A DNA stretch of 64,000 bases from Dactylis glomerata (Eukaryota; Streptophyta; Magnoliopsida; Poales; Poaceae), in assembly GCA_007115705.1 (NCBI GenBank), contig QXEO01000821.1:2752682-2816681 (forward strand), read 5' to 3'. Positions 11,663 through 22,834 of this stretch are shown here, in pieces. The translations under genes and the position numbers were made by a program. The notes beneath the pieces are model-generated. The model saw only the letters and a list, made by a program, of their open reading frames with translations. It did no database searches and had not been told where the DNA came from. Numbering within the stretch: the first letter of the stretch is position 1; every line of letters begins with the position of its first letter.

Positions 11663-12238
11663 ATGAGTAATCCTGAAGTTGAGGTTCGTACTTTTAAGCA
11701 ACAAGGGGGAGAAAGTTTGAAAGATGCTTGGTATAGAATTAGTGATGCCCATCATAGATGTACAAAAAAGTATTCTACCATGATCCTTCTTAGGAATTTT
11801 TATGTTGACATATCTAGTTGGAATAGGTATGTTCTTGATACTCTCACAGGGGGTAATTTTCTGGGTACTCCTGCTTTGGAAGCATGCACTTTAATTGAAA
11901 GTTTAGTGGGAGTACCACCTATTAATGTTGTTAAAACTGAGATCACTTTGGAGGAAGTTATGAAAAGACTAATCTCTTTAGAGAAAACTTTGCCAAATCT
12001 CCTTGATAGCACTAGCCAGGTTAATGAATCGATAGAAAGTATCAGTAAGAGAATCACTGCTTTAGAGGCTAGCATTATGCATGATAATCAAACCCTTAGG
12101 ATTGGTAAATTAGAGGAAGTTATGGAAACTTTAGGCTCAACTTTCTCTTCTCTTAAGTTTAAGAAGGAGAAAGCTTTTGTTGGAAAAGCGCAAAAATTTA
12201 TGTATGTTCCCAAAGTGTCTATACTAAAACCTGCATAA
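11663..12238 (+). CDS. Short gag-like ORF with coiled coil (X2)
   Basis: The product is 191 residues from the ATG at 11663 (MSNPEVEVRTFKQQGGESLK). The longer open frame upstream runs into the LTR and is not used. The N-terminal ~80 residues parallel the X1 gag head (FKQQ-GESLKDAWYRI versus FKQKDEESFKEAWSRI). Residues ~95-170 have heptad-like spacing (LEEVMKRLISLEKTLPNLL) and may form a coiled coil. No zinc knuckle, protease or pol follows. It is a minimal gag relic of a non-autonomous element. Function, if any, would be in particle assembly with helper proteins (inference). Confidence 0.5.
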   Translation: MSNPEVEVRTFKQQGGESLKDAWYRISDAHHRCTKKYSTMILLRNFYVDISSWNRYVLDTLTGGNFLGTPALEACTLIESLVGVPPINVVKTEITLEEVMKRLISLEKTLPNLLDSTSQVNESIESISKRITALEASIMHDNQTLRIGKLEEVMETLGSTFSSLKFKKEKAFVGKAQKFMYVPKVSILKPA

Positions 12239-13630
12239 TGTTTTTAAGATTGGTAAAACTTTTAGTTCAACTAAGAGTGATTTGCAGGTTGAATCATCTT
12301 CAGGAGCGTCTAAAGTGCCTATTGTGACAAGCGATGTTTTCGAGGAAACAATTGATCTTAATGCTTCATCATTCAAAAATACTTGATTTCTACTTTTTGC
12401 GCCTAGCTCAAAGGCGTTAAAGAAAAGCACTCTTGGGAGATAACCCAATGTTTTCTATTCAGTATTTTTTCTTTTTGTTGAGTCTTGGAACTTATTACTA
12501 CTATAATGACCTCTCCTTATCATTTTTATTTCGTTTTTGTGCCAAGAAGAACCTCTAATTGGAGGAAGGTAAGATTTGGGGAAGTTGCTGTCCTAAAACA
12601 GATTTTTGCGCTATACCGTAAAAATTCGTGAAAATTCCTACAATGTCATTTTGATCTGCGATGTTTTGTGCACATGCCCCAGGTTATTGTCTAAATTTCA
12701 TTATTTTTGCACTTTTCGATTTGAGCAACAGAAGATTTCAAAAAAATCGATCTTTACCAGCTGTTCTGTTTTGACAGATTTCTGACACTATTTGCGTTTG
12801 CCTCTTGATCTCTTTCTTTTTGAGTTCTTTTGATCACGGAACTTTTGAGAGAAGTTGCTACAGTAGCTAATGTTTTAATGGGTGCTATACTTCAGTTGAA
12901 ACTGAACCAAAGAGTGGATTTACCATCTTGCATACACTAATGTTGCTAATAAGAATTGTGTGAAGTTTTGTATGAAGGAAGTTTTCAAGTGTAGGGAAAG
13001 GAGAATGATGAGATGAGATGAAGTATGGACAAAAGCTCAAGCTTGGGGATGCCCATGTAACCCCAAGAAATATCCAATAAGTACAAGCGTCAAAGCTTGG
13101 AGATGCCCCGAGGCACCCCTTCTTCATCAACAAAATATCAGGTCATCTTTCAAGACACTATATTTTTATTACTTCATATGCTATGTGTTTTTCTTGGAGC
13201 ATCTTTATTTTTGCTTCCAGTTTACTTTTGTTTTGTTTGCTGCAATAAATTGTTGGACCCCAACATGTTTCTTTTGGAGAAGACACACTCCATTTTCATT
13301 GCCTAGAACACTCTAGTTTTCACTCTTATTGTTCAACGAGTGTTCTCTTTTTCTAGTACTGCGTTTAGCTTTTGTTTTTCGCCTTGATTTTTGTTCAGAA
13401 CTTGTTAGTTCTTTGTAGCTAGGTGTGTTTAGACCTCTAGTCTTTGTTGGTTTTCATCTTTGGGAGTTGTTTCAAAAAGGTTGATTAGTGTTGGAAAAGA
13501 GTAAAAAGTTTCATGCTTATAGTGGTACAAATGAGAGCTTGTTTAGACTGTGGCTTAAACTTTTCCATGTCATGCTTGATGTTATTTTGATTATATGATT
13601 AGAAGTTATTGTTGTAGCTTGACTTGTCCC
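12239..13630 (+). mobile_element. X2 non-coding tail, part 1
   Basis: Co-linear with the X1 tail on the opposite strand. It holds the hairpin TTGGGAGATAACCCAA at 12433-12448 and 14-mer PPT-like copies at 13039-13052 (exact) and 13093-13106 (one mismatch). It has no conserved ORF. It ends with GTCCC, the target site of the solo LTR. Confidence 0.7.
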
Positions 13631-15065
13631 TGATGTCTACGCATGCGTCTGTTCTTGTAGACAGTGTTGGGCCTCCAAGTGCAGAGGTTTGTAGAGCAGC
13701 AGCAAGTTTCCCTTAAGTGGATCACCCAAGGTTTATCAAACTCAGGGAGGAGGAGGTCAAAGCTATCCCTCTCAAGCAACCCTGCAATTACGATACAGAA
13801 AGTCTCTTGTGTCCCCAACACACCTAATACACTTGTCAGATGTATAGGTGCACTAGTTCGGCGAAGAGATAGTGAAATACAAGTAGTAGTGATGATTATA
13901 AGTAGTAAATATAATTTGAAATAAGTATCGCTGCGAGCAAACATGTAACAAAACAGAAAGTAAAACGGTGTGTAATGCTTGGAAACAAGGCCTAGGGATC
14001 ATACTTTCACTAGTGGATACACTCTCAACAAATATAACATAATTGAACCAATAGACACTATCAGCAATATGCAACTCAAAATAATTCTCCAATGGATAAC
14101 GAACACTAATCATGCGTAGGGCTACGAAGCACTCCTCAAATTCCGTATTTTCCCAAACTAGATTGTCCCACACTATCACCATGAACGCACTAGATGGTTC
14201 CAACAAACACCAACAATTCATAGAGACATTAACCAAAAAGATACACATGATGCGCACACTAGTCACCTTCACACCATGATTCAAGGTATCTCCGGAGATT
14301 ACAATAATAAAGCATGGGAGTAGCATAATATTTGAATAATAGCATCTACCAATTCAACTCGATACAAAGCTCATGATCACATAAAGATCACATCATGGGA
14401 GAGAGAGGTGAACCACATAGCTACCGGTAGAGCCCTCAGCCCCGGGGGAGAACTACTCCCTCCTCATCATAGGAGACAGCAAGGTTGGTGGAGATGGCGG
14501 TGAGGTCGATGGAGATGGCAGAGACGGCGATGGAGACCGATGGAGATGGCTCCGGGGGCACTTCCCCGTCCCGACAGGGTGCCGGAACAGAGACTTATGT
14601 CCCCCGAAATTTGTCTTTGATGGCGGCGGTGTTGTGGAACTGTTTTGGGAAAAACGCCGATTTTTTAGGGTTTTCCGTCCCGAGGCTTCTTATAGGCGAA
14701 GGGGCGTCGTCAGGAGTGGACCAGGGGCTCCTCACCACAGGTGGTCGCGGCCAGGGCCTGGGCCACGCCCCCTCATGGTGAGGCTGCCCTTTGGCCCCCC
14801 TCCGGCTCTCCTTCGGTCCTCGTCCTTCGTCCGAGAAAAATAGGAGTTTCGGTGGTCGTTTCGTCCAAATTCGAGAATATTTCCTGTGTAGCTTTTGTGA
14901 AACACAAAAATAGCAGAAAACAGGGAACTGACACTGTGGCATCTTGTCAATAGGTTAGTTCCGGAAATCGCATAAAAACGCCATGAAGTGTAACGAAACA
15001 CAAAGAAAATGGTGTAAAAACAAGCATGGAGCATCAAAAATTATAGATACGTTTGAGATGTATCA
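13631..15065 (-). repeat. Solo LTR of family Y (1435 bp) with 5-bp duplication
   Basis: It runs on the minus strand from TGATACATCT (15065) to GTAGACATCA (13631). Perfect GTCCC target duplications flank it at 13626-13630 and 15066-15070. No internal sequence is present, so this is the product of LTR-LTR recombination. It carries a TATA (GCCTATAAG on the minus strand, ~14690-14700). An 86-codon open frame at 13664-13924 recurs in the other family-Y LTR at 15620-15880, but it is just LTR sequence. Confidence 0.9.
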
Positions 15066-15070
15066 GTCCC

Positions 15071-15586
15071 AAATGACTGAGATTGCTTAATGTGCCTTTG
15101 AAAGAATCATGCGTTGTTTTTATTATATGGGAGCATATTATTCTGGTATTCTCCTTTGATGTTTTATTTGGGTTGACTTGGCGCATGCTCACACCATGTT
15201 TGACTACAAACCAGTCGCCTCAAGCCTCTATGATCATTTGGTTTTTGACTTGTGATATCACTTTATGCTTTGGTTAATAATGTTTTGTCGCTATGCATGA
15301 TTATGGCCGTTATTGCTCTCTTAGTTGGTCGTTCCCAGTCTTTTGCTAGCCTTCATCTGTACTGAGAGGGAATACTTCTCGTGCATCCAACTACCAAAAA
15401 CCAAGTTATTTCAAAGAGTCCACTATAAATTCCTATGCATGGTATTTTCAAGCCATTCCAAGTAAATTTTCATGTGCTACCTTTCAAAAAATCCTTCAAA
15501 ATACTTCTCATTTTGTGACACTATTTTCAGCTCATGAGGACGTAGTGGTCGGGTTTGCTGTTTTCCATATTGAATTAAGTACCCTT
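15071..15586 (+). mobile_element. X2 non-coding tail, part 2
   Basis: It continues X2 directly after the solo LTR (…TTGTCCC + AAATGACTGAG…, as in X1 around 5150-5165 on the other strand). No gene is present. It ends in CCCTT, the target site of element Y. Confidence 0.8.
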
Positions 15587-17017
15587 TGATGTCTACGCAC
15601 GCGTCTGTTCTTGTAGACAGTGTTGGGCATCCAAGTGCAGAGGTTTGTAGAACAGCAACAAGTTTCCCTTAAGTGGATCACCCAAGGTTTATCGAACTCA
15701 GGGAGGAAGAGGTCAAAGCTATCCCTCTCAAACAATCCTGCAATTACGATACAGAAAGTCTCTTGTGTCCCCAACACACCCAATACACTTGTCAGATGTA
15801 TAGGTGCACTAGTTCGGCGAAGAGATAGTGAAATACAAGTAGTAGTGATGATTATAAGTAGTAAATGTAATCTGAAATAAATATCGCTGCAAGCAAACAT
15901 GTAACAAAACTGAAAGGAAATGGTGTGCAATGCTTGGAAACAAGGCCTAGGGATCATGCTTTCACTAGTGGACACACTCTCAACAAATATAACATAATTG
16001 AACCAATAGATACTATCATCAATATGCAACTCAAAACAATTCTCCAATGGAAAACGAACACTAATCATGCGTAGGGCTACGAAGCACTCCTCAAAGTCCG
16101 TATGTACCCAAACTAGATTGTCCCACACTATCACCATGAACGCACTAGATGGTTCCAACAAACACCAACAATTCATAGAGACATTAACCAAAAAGATACA
16201 CATGATGCGCACACTAGTCACCTTCACACTATGTTACAAGGTATCTCCAGAGTTTACAAATATAAAGCACGGGAGTAGCATAATATCTGAATAATAACAT
16301 CTACCAATTCAACTAGATACAAAGCTCAGGATCACATAAAGATCACATCATGGGAGAGAGAGGTAAACCACATAGCTACCGGTAGAGCCCTTAGCCCCGG
16401 GGGAGAACTACTCCTTCCTCATCATAGGAGACAGCAAGGTTGGTGGAGATGGCGGTGAGGTCGATGGAGACGGCGGAGACGGCAATGGAGACCGATGGAG
16501 ATGGCTCTGGGGGCACTTCCCCGTTCCGGCAGGATGCCGGAACAGAGACTTCTGTCCCCTGAAATTTGTCTTCGACGGCTGCGGTGCTGCGGAACTGTTC
16601 TAGAAATTTCACCGATTATTTTAGGGTTTTCCGTCCCGAGGCTTCTTATAGGCGAAGGGGCATCGTCAGGGGGTAGCAAGAGGCTCCTCACAACAGGTGG
16701 GCGCGGCCAGGGCCTGGGCTGCACCCCCTCATTGTGTGGCCAGCCTCTGGCCCCCCTCCAGCTCTCGTTCGGTCTTCGGTACTCTTCCGGGAAAAATAAG
16801 ACTTCTGAAACTTGTTTCGTCCAATTCCAAGAATATTTCCTGTATAGCTTTTATGAAACACAAAAACAGCAGAAAACAGGGAACTGGCACTGTGGCATCT
16901 TGTCAATAGGTTAGTTCTGGAAATCGCATAAAAACGCCACGAAGTGTAACGAAACACAAGGCAAATGGTGTAAAAACAAGCAGCATCAAAAATTATAGAT
17001 ACGTTTGAGACGTATCA
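15587..17017 (-). repeat. 3' LTR of Y (1431 bp)
   Basis: Bounded by TGATGTCTACGC at 15587 (the complement of the LTR end GACATCA) and GACGTATCA at 17017. It is highly similar to 31608-33042 with scattered substitutions and a few-base length difference, so Y is older than the Tat element inside it. Confidence 0.9.
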
Positions 17018-18008
17018 GCATCCCCAAGCTTAACTCCTGCTTGTCCTCGAGTAGGTAAGTGATAACAAAGAAATAATTTTTGAGGTGACATGCACCATCA
17101 CAATCTTGATCATCAAAGTAAGCATTGAGTGCTGGGATCAAAAGAACTTAAAACATGGGCATGAAAGACATAATCTTGATAGAAGAAACTTAGCAACCAT
17201 GTTATAACATGAAAAAGAACATAAATGAAAGATCATGAAAATGAAACAATGAAAGTCAAACGTGTGTTCAAATCATATGGAAAAACATACAAATGGTTTT
17301 CAGCTTGTCCTTCATGAGAGAGCAAAACATAAATGCATAGGACACCTTCAAGTTTAAGAGGGCGACTAGATACAAATAATTTAAGAACAAGTGAAACCAA
17401 AATCACAAGTCAATCAATGATAAACTTTGGGACAATGCACATTATACTCAGAATGACAACTATGCTCTCTAAGACGCTGCATAAAGGTAGAAGGTGGAGA
17501 CTCAACATAAAAGTAAAAGAAAGGCCCTTCGCAGAGGGAAGCAGTGATTGCGAGTTTTATAAACCTTCAAAAATTATGGTACTTACTAGCTTTGAGCTCT
17601 CATTCCCCCATCATAGGCATCTTGATTGGTTAAAGTTAATGCGAGTACACTTATGATGCATATGCTTGACAAATCATAAGTTGAAAACCTCGTGTCCCGT
17701 GAAGTATGAATACCCAAACCTCATGCTACTCGACTTAGAGTCCCAAGCAAGCTCTTGTCATTGTAAATATATGTGTATCATCGAGAACCGCCAATGGGGT
17801 ACCTCCTGCCTGATGACATGGAACAAGCCCACATCAAAATGACAAGACAAATAGACAATGAACACCTCGGCATCTCTTTTATTTACCATTGGTATAGTTT
17901 TTTATTGTGAGATGTGTCGTCGAATGTCCACTATGGGCATGCTATAAATTTCCACCATGAATTATGCATGGCTTAGATTAGCGGCCCAGGCGTTTCCCTA
18001 ACACATAT
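17018..18008 (-). mobile_element. Y tail, distal part, with PPT
   Basis: AAGCTTGGGGATGC (minus strand) at 17018-17031 abuts the 3' LTR and is the likely plus-strand primer. The rest is non-coding tail co-linear with X1 3477-4460. It is interrupted at 18008 by the Tat element after CATAT. Confidence 0.8.
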
Positions 18009-18342
18009 TGACAAGGGTATAGCTAATAGATCCCGTTAGTTGAGTACCCCTGAGGCCCGATAAGCTAGGCCCAATTGTAATGATAGTCGAATACGAGTTC
18101 TTACCGTATGTCGATATTGTAATCTGTATCGAGCCCTACCCGATCCTCGAGACCTGGCCACCTATATATAGGGGCCAGGAGGGGACGGTGTAGGCCAGAT
18201 TGAAAGCAAGCCAGGTTAAACACCCAAGTTTACTTTCGACGCATACTTATTTCGACTAACTTTACCTTTGAGTTCATACGACGCCCTATCTCCCCGATCC
18301 TAAGTCCTTCATCTAGGACATTTGTCGAGTTAACCCTCGTCA
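18009..18342 (+). repeat. 5' LTR of the Tat-type element (334 bp)
   Basis: TG…CA ends, with a TATA box CCTATATATA at 18161-18170. The predicted start of the genomic transcript is ~30 bases downstream, in AGGAGGGGACGG. Confidence 0.92.
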
Positions 18343-18344
18343 AT

Positions 18345-18361
18345 TGGCGCCGACCGTGGGG
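18345..18361 (+). other. Primer-binding site of the Tat-type element
   Basis: TGGCGCCGACCGTGGGG two bases after the LTR. The first eight bases fit tRNA-Asp; the rest matches it imperfectly, so the primer tRNA is uncertain. Confidence 0.7.
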
Positions 18362-18379
18362 ACCTTGGGCGTTGGAATC

Positions 18380-19756
18380 ATGAATTCGACGGCTTTTTCG
18401 CTTTTAGCCAACAGCAGTGCAGAAGTCGACGAAAATCAAGAGATGGAATTGACAATTGGAAGTTTGAGCATCCTCATCGGGCCATCAGGCTCATCTCGCC
18501 TTTCAGATCCGACGAAACAAGATCCGACGACAAGTGAACCCGAAACAGTAGCAATGATGGAGTATTCCGACGGCTCTTCCAGCGAAGTAAACTCGCCGGT
18601 CAGCCTAGGAGAAGTGCAAAAAGGAAAAGTCACAGAAGAAGCAAAGGAAAATCTCGACACAGAAGTCCAACTCGACGATCTCATGATCTGCCTCGACGAT
18701 ATCTCAGACAAATCAACAGACACATGGAAAACAGGGTTAGAGCTTTCTGAAGATGGTGACTCGATCTTCTCAAGCTTCAATAGTGATATCGGCAGACAAT
18801 GCCAGGTGCTCGCCATTGTAGGAGACAACTCAGAAGAATTCGATGAAAATAACAACCCAGTGCTAAACCCAGCAAATATTGATAGAGGAGCAAATCACCT
18901 AGCAGAAGGGCAAACAACAGAATCCCTCGCAGCCAGGGAAAAAATTCGACTATCAGTCGACGAATGGAGGATAATAAGAGAAGCCGTAGAATATGGCACG
19001 CCAATACCATCAAATTCCAGCAAAGACATGCTTTTAGGGTATCATTATACCCTAAGACAGCAGGCAAAGCAACTAGCAAAGGAGAAAGTAGAGATACAAA
19101 AAAGAAAAGATTCAGCCATTGCAGCTAGCGAAGCTGCTCGAAAAGCACGAAGCGACGCATCATATAGTAACGCAAGGAAAAATCGTCGACATGGTTCAAG
19201 GTACGACAACCTTGAGTACTCCGACAGGCAAAGTATTTCCAAAAACCTCGACTCGTCCTTCCTATCGGTCGACGAGCAGGGGAACATCCTACCGAAAACC
19301 CCTGAAGCAGCACTAGTAGCAGCGCAAGCATATCTACTTACAACTCAACCAAGTCCAGGAGATCCTAGGGAGCATATGCATAGAGCAGCATTGAACGGAC
19401 TCAACATGGTGGGCCACAAGCTATCAGCAAAAGGAGAAGAAGCATATCACCACAAGGAAGTGCACAAAGCAAGGTCACCTCGCCATCACAACAGTCCTCG
19501 GCGCAGAAGCAGCAAGCAACGATCTCGATCGCCATCACCAAACATCATGGTGGAACCCGAAGATCGCGATCCCCAAACGAAAGACGCGACTATGAAGACG
19601 ACGAGAAAGAGATGGGGGCATCATGCTTTACCCACAGGGTTCGCACCACTCCAGTTCCCAAGGGATTTAAATTACCTCATGATCAGCAAAAGTACGACGG
19701 ATCACAGGAACCACAATCATGGTTATCAGATTATCTACAAGCAGTGCAAATATTAG
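18380..19756 (+). pseudogene. Gag polyprotein, N-terminal frame (frameshifted)
   Basis: From the ATG at 18380 (MNSTAFSLLANSSAEVDENQ). It is a glutamate- and serine-rich N-terminus followed by a basic RRRSSKQRSRSPSP segment (~residue 370-385). True protein homology to the gag family ends near 19570: after a C run at 19571-19574 the conserved frame continues in the next reading frame (NERRDYEDDEKEMGASCFTH…). The last ~60 codons of this frame are therefore out-of-frame read-through. One lost base in the C run explains the split. A programmed frameshift is possible but not indicated. Confidence 0.65.
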
Positions 19757-21408
19757 GAGGAACCAAGGAAACAGCAATGCAAAGTTTGCAACTACACCTC
19801 ACCGGAGCAGCAAGGTCATGGTTGAGCAAACTAGAGAAAGAAACCATTGGAAACTGGGAAGACCTCACAAAGCAATTCACAGGCAACTTCAGGTCGACAT
19901 ACAAGCGGCCAGCATCAATAGAAGAAGTTAAAGCGTGCGTGCAGCAACGCGACGAAACACTGCGGGCATACATCCAAAGATGGAGCCTTATCAAAAATTC
20001 GGCAGTCGAAGTTTCAGACGAAAGAGCAATAGATGCATTCATCATTGGATTAAGACGAAGAGACCTAGTCGAAGAGATGGGTAGAATCAAGCCAAAAATA
20101 GTGTCAGACCTCATGGACACAGCAAACAGATTTGCAGATGGAGAAGACGCATGCAACAACAAATGGACGCGATCCCCAGAAGACGATAGAAGAAATAGAT
20201 ATGGAAGTCAAAGGAGACGGTCCAGAAATTACGACAACTACGGCCCCCATAGCCAAGTCGCCGCAGGATACAAAGACAATAGCTACCAAGGAAGTGATCG
20301 AAGAAATTCAGGATATCGAAGCTACGGAAAAGAGGACTATAAAAAATTCCCCGCAAGAGAATCCAGAGAATACAACCCCTCGCCAGAAGATATGCTCAAC
20401 GGACCTTGTCATATACACTCAGCGTTCGTCGATGGGAAGCAAATATCAAGGCACGCAATGAAAGATTGCACAACATTCTTAAAACTTCAAGAGGCAGCAC
20501 TAAACAAGCAAATTGAAGCAAGGCGACAAGGATTTGAAGGAAGCAACAACCCTCCGGCAAAACAGCAAGGAAACAACGGAGCTCCTCAAGGACAAGACCA
20601 GCAAAACCAGGGACACGACGACGACGAAGGGTACGTTCCATCAAAAGGACACATCACAGCAATGATACAACCTGTGCCCAAGTCGAACAAAGAAGAGAAG
20701 AGTATAACTCGACAAGTCAACCTAGCAGTCATCTCACCTCCAGCCACAACGGAATATCTGCACTGGTCAGAACAACCAATCGAGTTCAACAGAGAAGACC
20801 ACCCTATAACAGTACCTCGGCTGGGAAATGCGCCTTTGGTACTCAAAGCTCAAATCGGCGCATATGATGTCGACAGAATATTCATGGACGCAGGGAGTGG
20901 AATTAACCTGATATACACAAAAACACTCCGAGCAATGCATATATCACTAGAGTTCCTGAAGCCAACAGACTGTTCCTTCCATGGGATCGTGCCAGGAAGT
21001 GCCAATTACCCACTGGGTCGAATAGCACTCAATGTTTGCTTCGGCAACCGACAAAATTACAGAAGAGAAAAGCTAGACTTCGAAGTCATGGACTGGCCAT
21101 CTCAATATCACGCGATCCTCGGACGACCCGCATTCTCGCGATTCATGGCAGTGCCTCACTATACATATTTGGTACTTAAAATGCCAGGACCAAGAGGAAT
21201 AATTACAGTGAAAGGAAGTTTTGAAGTTTCAGATCTTTGCGACAGGGAGTTCCACAAGATGGCGCAAAACTTGGGCATGATAGCCAACTACGCAGAGAAG
21301 GCGAAAAGCGCAACTACAGAGGGCGTTAAGCTACTCGAAGGACGCGTTGCGGAGCCCGAAACGAAGAAACCACGAGTAGGAGCATCAGGAGAAGACAAAG
21401 ACGCATGA
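19612..21408 (+). CDS. Gag capsid plus retropepsin-like protease (Tat-type)
   Basis: 598 residues. Residues ~20-170 are a clear retrotransposon gag domain (QEPQSWLSDYLQAVQILGG, GAARSWLSKLEKETIGNWED, RDETLRAYIQRWSLIKNSA). Residues ~255-285 hold a short C/H segment (NGPCHIHSAFVDGK-ISRHAMKDC). Residues ~400-560 are an aspartic-protease-like fold with FMDAGSGINLIYTKTL (active Asp in D-A-G) and HAILGRPAFSRFMAVPHYTYL. The frame stops after a basic/acidic tail. Tat elements normally continue into reverse transcriptase, RNase H and integrase, and none follows. The ATG at 19612 is simply the first Met after the frameshift. The original start is at 18380. Confidence 0.75.
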   Translation: MGASCFTHRVRTTPVPKGFKLPHDQQKYDGSQEPQSWLSDYLQAVQILGGTKETAMQSLQLHLTGAARSWLSKLEKETIGNWEDLTKQFTGNFRSTYKRPASIEEVKACVQQRDETLRAYIQRWSLIKNSAVEVSDERAIDAFIIGLRRRDLVEEMGRIKPKIVSDLMDTANRFADGEDACNNKWTRSPEDDRRNRYGSQRRRSRNYDNYGPHSQVAAGYKDNSYQGSDRRNSGYRSYGKEDYKKFPARESREYNPSPEDMLNGPCHIHSAFVDGKQISRHAMKDCTTFLKLQEAALNKQIEARRQGFEGSNNPPAKQQGNNGAPQGQDQQNQGHDDDEGYVPSKGHITAMIQPVPKSNKEEKSITRQVNLAVISPPATTEYLHWSEQPIEFNREDHPITVPRLGNAPLVLKAQIGAYDVDRIFMDAGSGINLIYTKTLRAMHISLEFLKPTDCSFHGIVPGSANYPLGRIALNVCFGNRQNYRREKLDFEVMDWPSQYHAILGRPAFSRFMAVPHYTYLVLKMPGPRGIITVKGSFEVSDLCDREFHKMAQNLGMIANYAEKAKSATTEGVKLLEGRVAEPETKKPRVGASGEDKDA

Positions 21409-21732
21409 GAAGAAGGGAAAGCCATGGCGGCATAAACATCAAAAGACAGTAAAATAGAGTAGAACAGTAAGGCTGTAAAAGCCACGAGTCATACCAGGGG
21501 CAATGCCCTCTAGATCCAGAACACAGGTCACAGGCCGGATATCTTGGGTCACCCCATGTATCTTACATTACAAGTATAACAAAGACGAAATGTTCCTCAT
21601 ATTTGAGTTTACGAGTCTTTCAAAGAGAAAATGCGGCAAACGCACGAATCACACAATAACGCTCTGAGAACAAATTTTCGTCATGAAGTCGCGAAATAAA
21701 ATACTCTCGCGTTGCACACATACAAAAATGTA
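21409..21732. other. Gap between sense gag-protease and antisense gene
   Basis: 324 bases without an ORF on either strand. It lies where pol would start in a full Tat element and holds the convergent 3' ends of the sense and antisense units. No terminator signal can be assigned. Confidence 0.4.
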
Positions 21733-22726
21733 TTACAATAATGGGTTGTCAGAATCATCTACGCCTAACGGGTCCAAATAGTGGTACTCGTGAAAAAACG
21801 CAGCATCCGCTTCCAGCAGCCTAGCTACAAGCCTTCGAGCAGGTTGCAGCGTGCTCTCCATATGCACACGAAGGCTAGCCCTACCTGGAGCTAAACTCAG
21901 GGACATAGAGCTATAATTAAGCCTCAGGTGCCACTTACGTATCCACCCGAGAGCAGAATTGGCACCTGCCACCAAGTTCAGCTCTATCAATCTATGAATA
22001 CGATGGCTGGATCTAAAAGTATCAAGAAGAAGTGGAAAAGTTGCAGGCAGAGGATTGCGAGGAAGCATGATAGAGTGCATAGTCGTCAGAGCACGTCGAC
22101 AACCATCAACTGATTCGCCAATATGTTGGGCACGGTCCTGAAGCAGCACAATGGCACTCCGGCGACGAGGATCAGACCACAAAGTCTCACAGCCTGCCGA
22201 CATTCTCTCTAAAGCTGCATTTCGCTCGGTAACCTGACGATCTTCCGCAGTGAAATCCAGACAAGTACCTATAACAGCAAAGGGCATCACAAAAAACAGC
22301 AGTGAAGAAACAGGAAAAGGAGGAGTCGAAAGAAAACTTACATCGCAACATCTCGCAGGCAGACTCGACAATGCCAAGAATAAAAGATTCGCACTCTTCA
22401 TTATGAACAATCTTCGCCGTCAAGCTGGAGACCTTTTCCTCAAAAGAAGATATTTGTTTCATATAACCACTGGCTTTGCTAGCTTTGTCAATAGCCATCT
22501 GTGCCTGACGCTTGGCTAAAGTTAGGCGAGCCTCAAGATCGGAAACCCTGAAAGCGTATTCTACGCATCGACTGCATCGACTAGGAGTCGACGACATCTG
22601 AAAACCGAACACACGGGCAGAGGAAGGAGTAGGACCGTGAGTCAAAGGATCATTGACGCGCATCGCTGCAAGCCAAAAAGGAAAAGAAAGGAGAAGCAAT
22701 TTCAGAGAGACAGCATAATACTTCAT
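21733..22726 (-). CDS. Antisense coiled-coil protein, 3' exons (Tat element)
   Basis: Two exons on the minus strand. The upstream exon (from about 22665 down to 22342) encodes SRCVEYAFRVSDLEARLTLAKRQ with a heptad-rich coiled coil. A GTAAGT donor at 22341 and TTATAG acceptor at 22269 join MLR to CTCLDFTAEDRQVTER. The last exon (22268-21733) encodes WSDPRRRSAIVLLQDRAQHI and ends DDSDNPLL-stop. The same split codon and intron are kept in the diverged copy at 9530-10456. Whether this is a separate transcript or the 3' end of the gene at 22835-25600 is unclear. Function unknown; it is a plant-retroelement accessory family. Confidence 0.6.
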
Positions 22727-22834
22727 ACGAAGGAAATATATTTACATAATGTGCTAAACCCTTTGGCTAAAGTTCTCGGGTTGAATACAAGTTTCTACAT
22801 TCAAAAGAGGAAATTACAGCAGAAAGGCTAAAAT

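Noticed and set aside
13853..14326. 157-codon ORF also found at 15532-16227 and 31784-32302
   Set aside because: Repetition is due to LTR copies. Lengths and frames differ between the copies, so no protein is supported.
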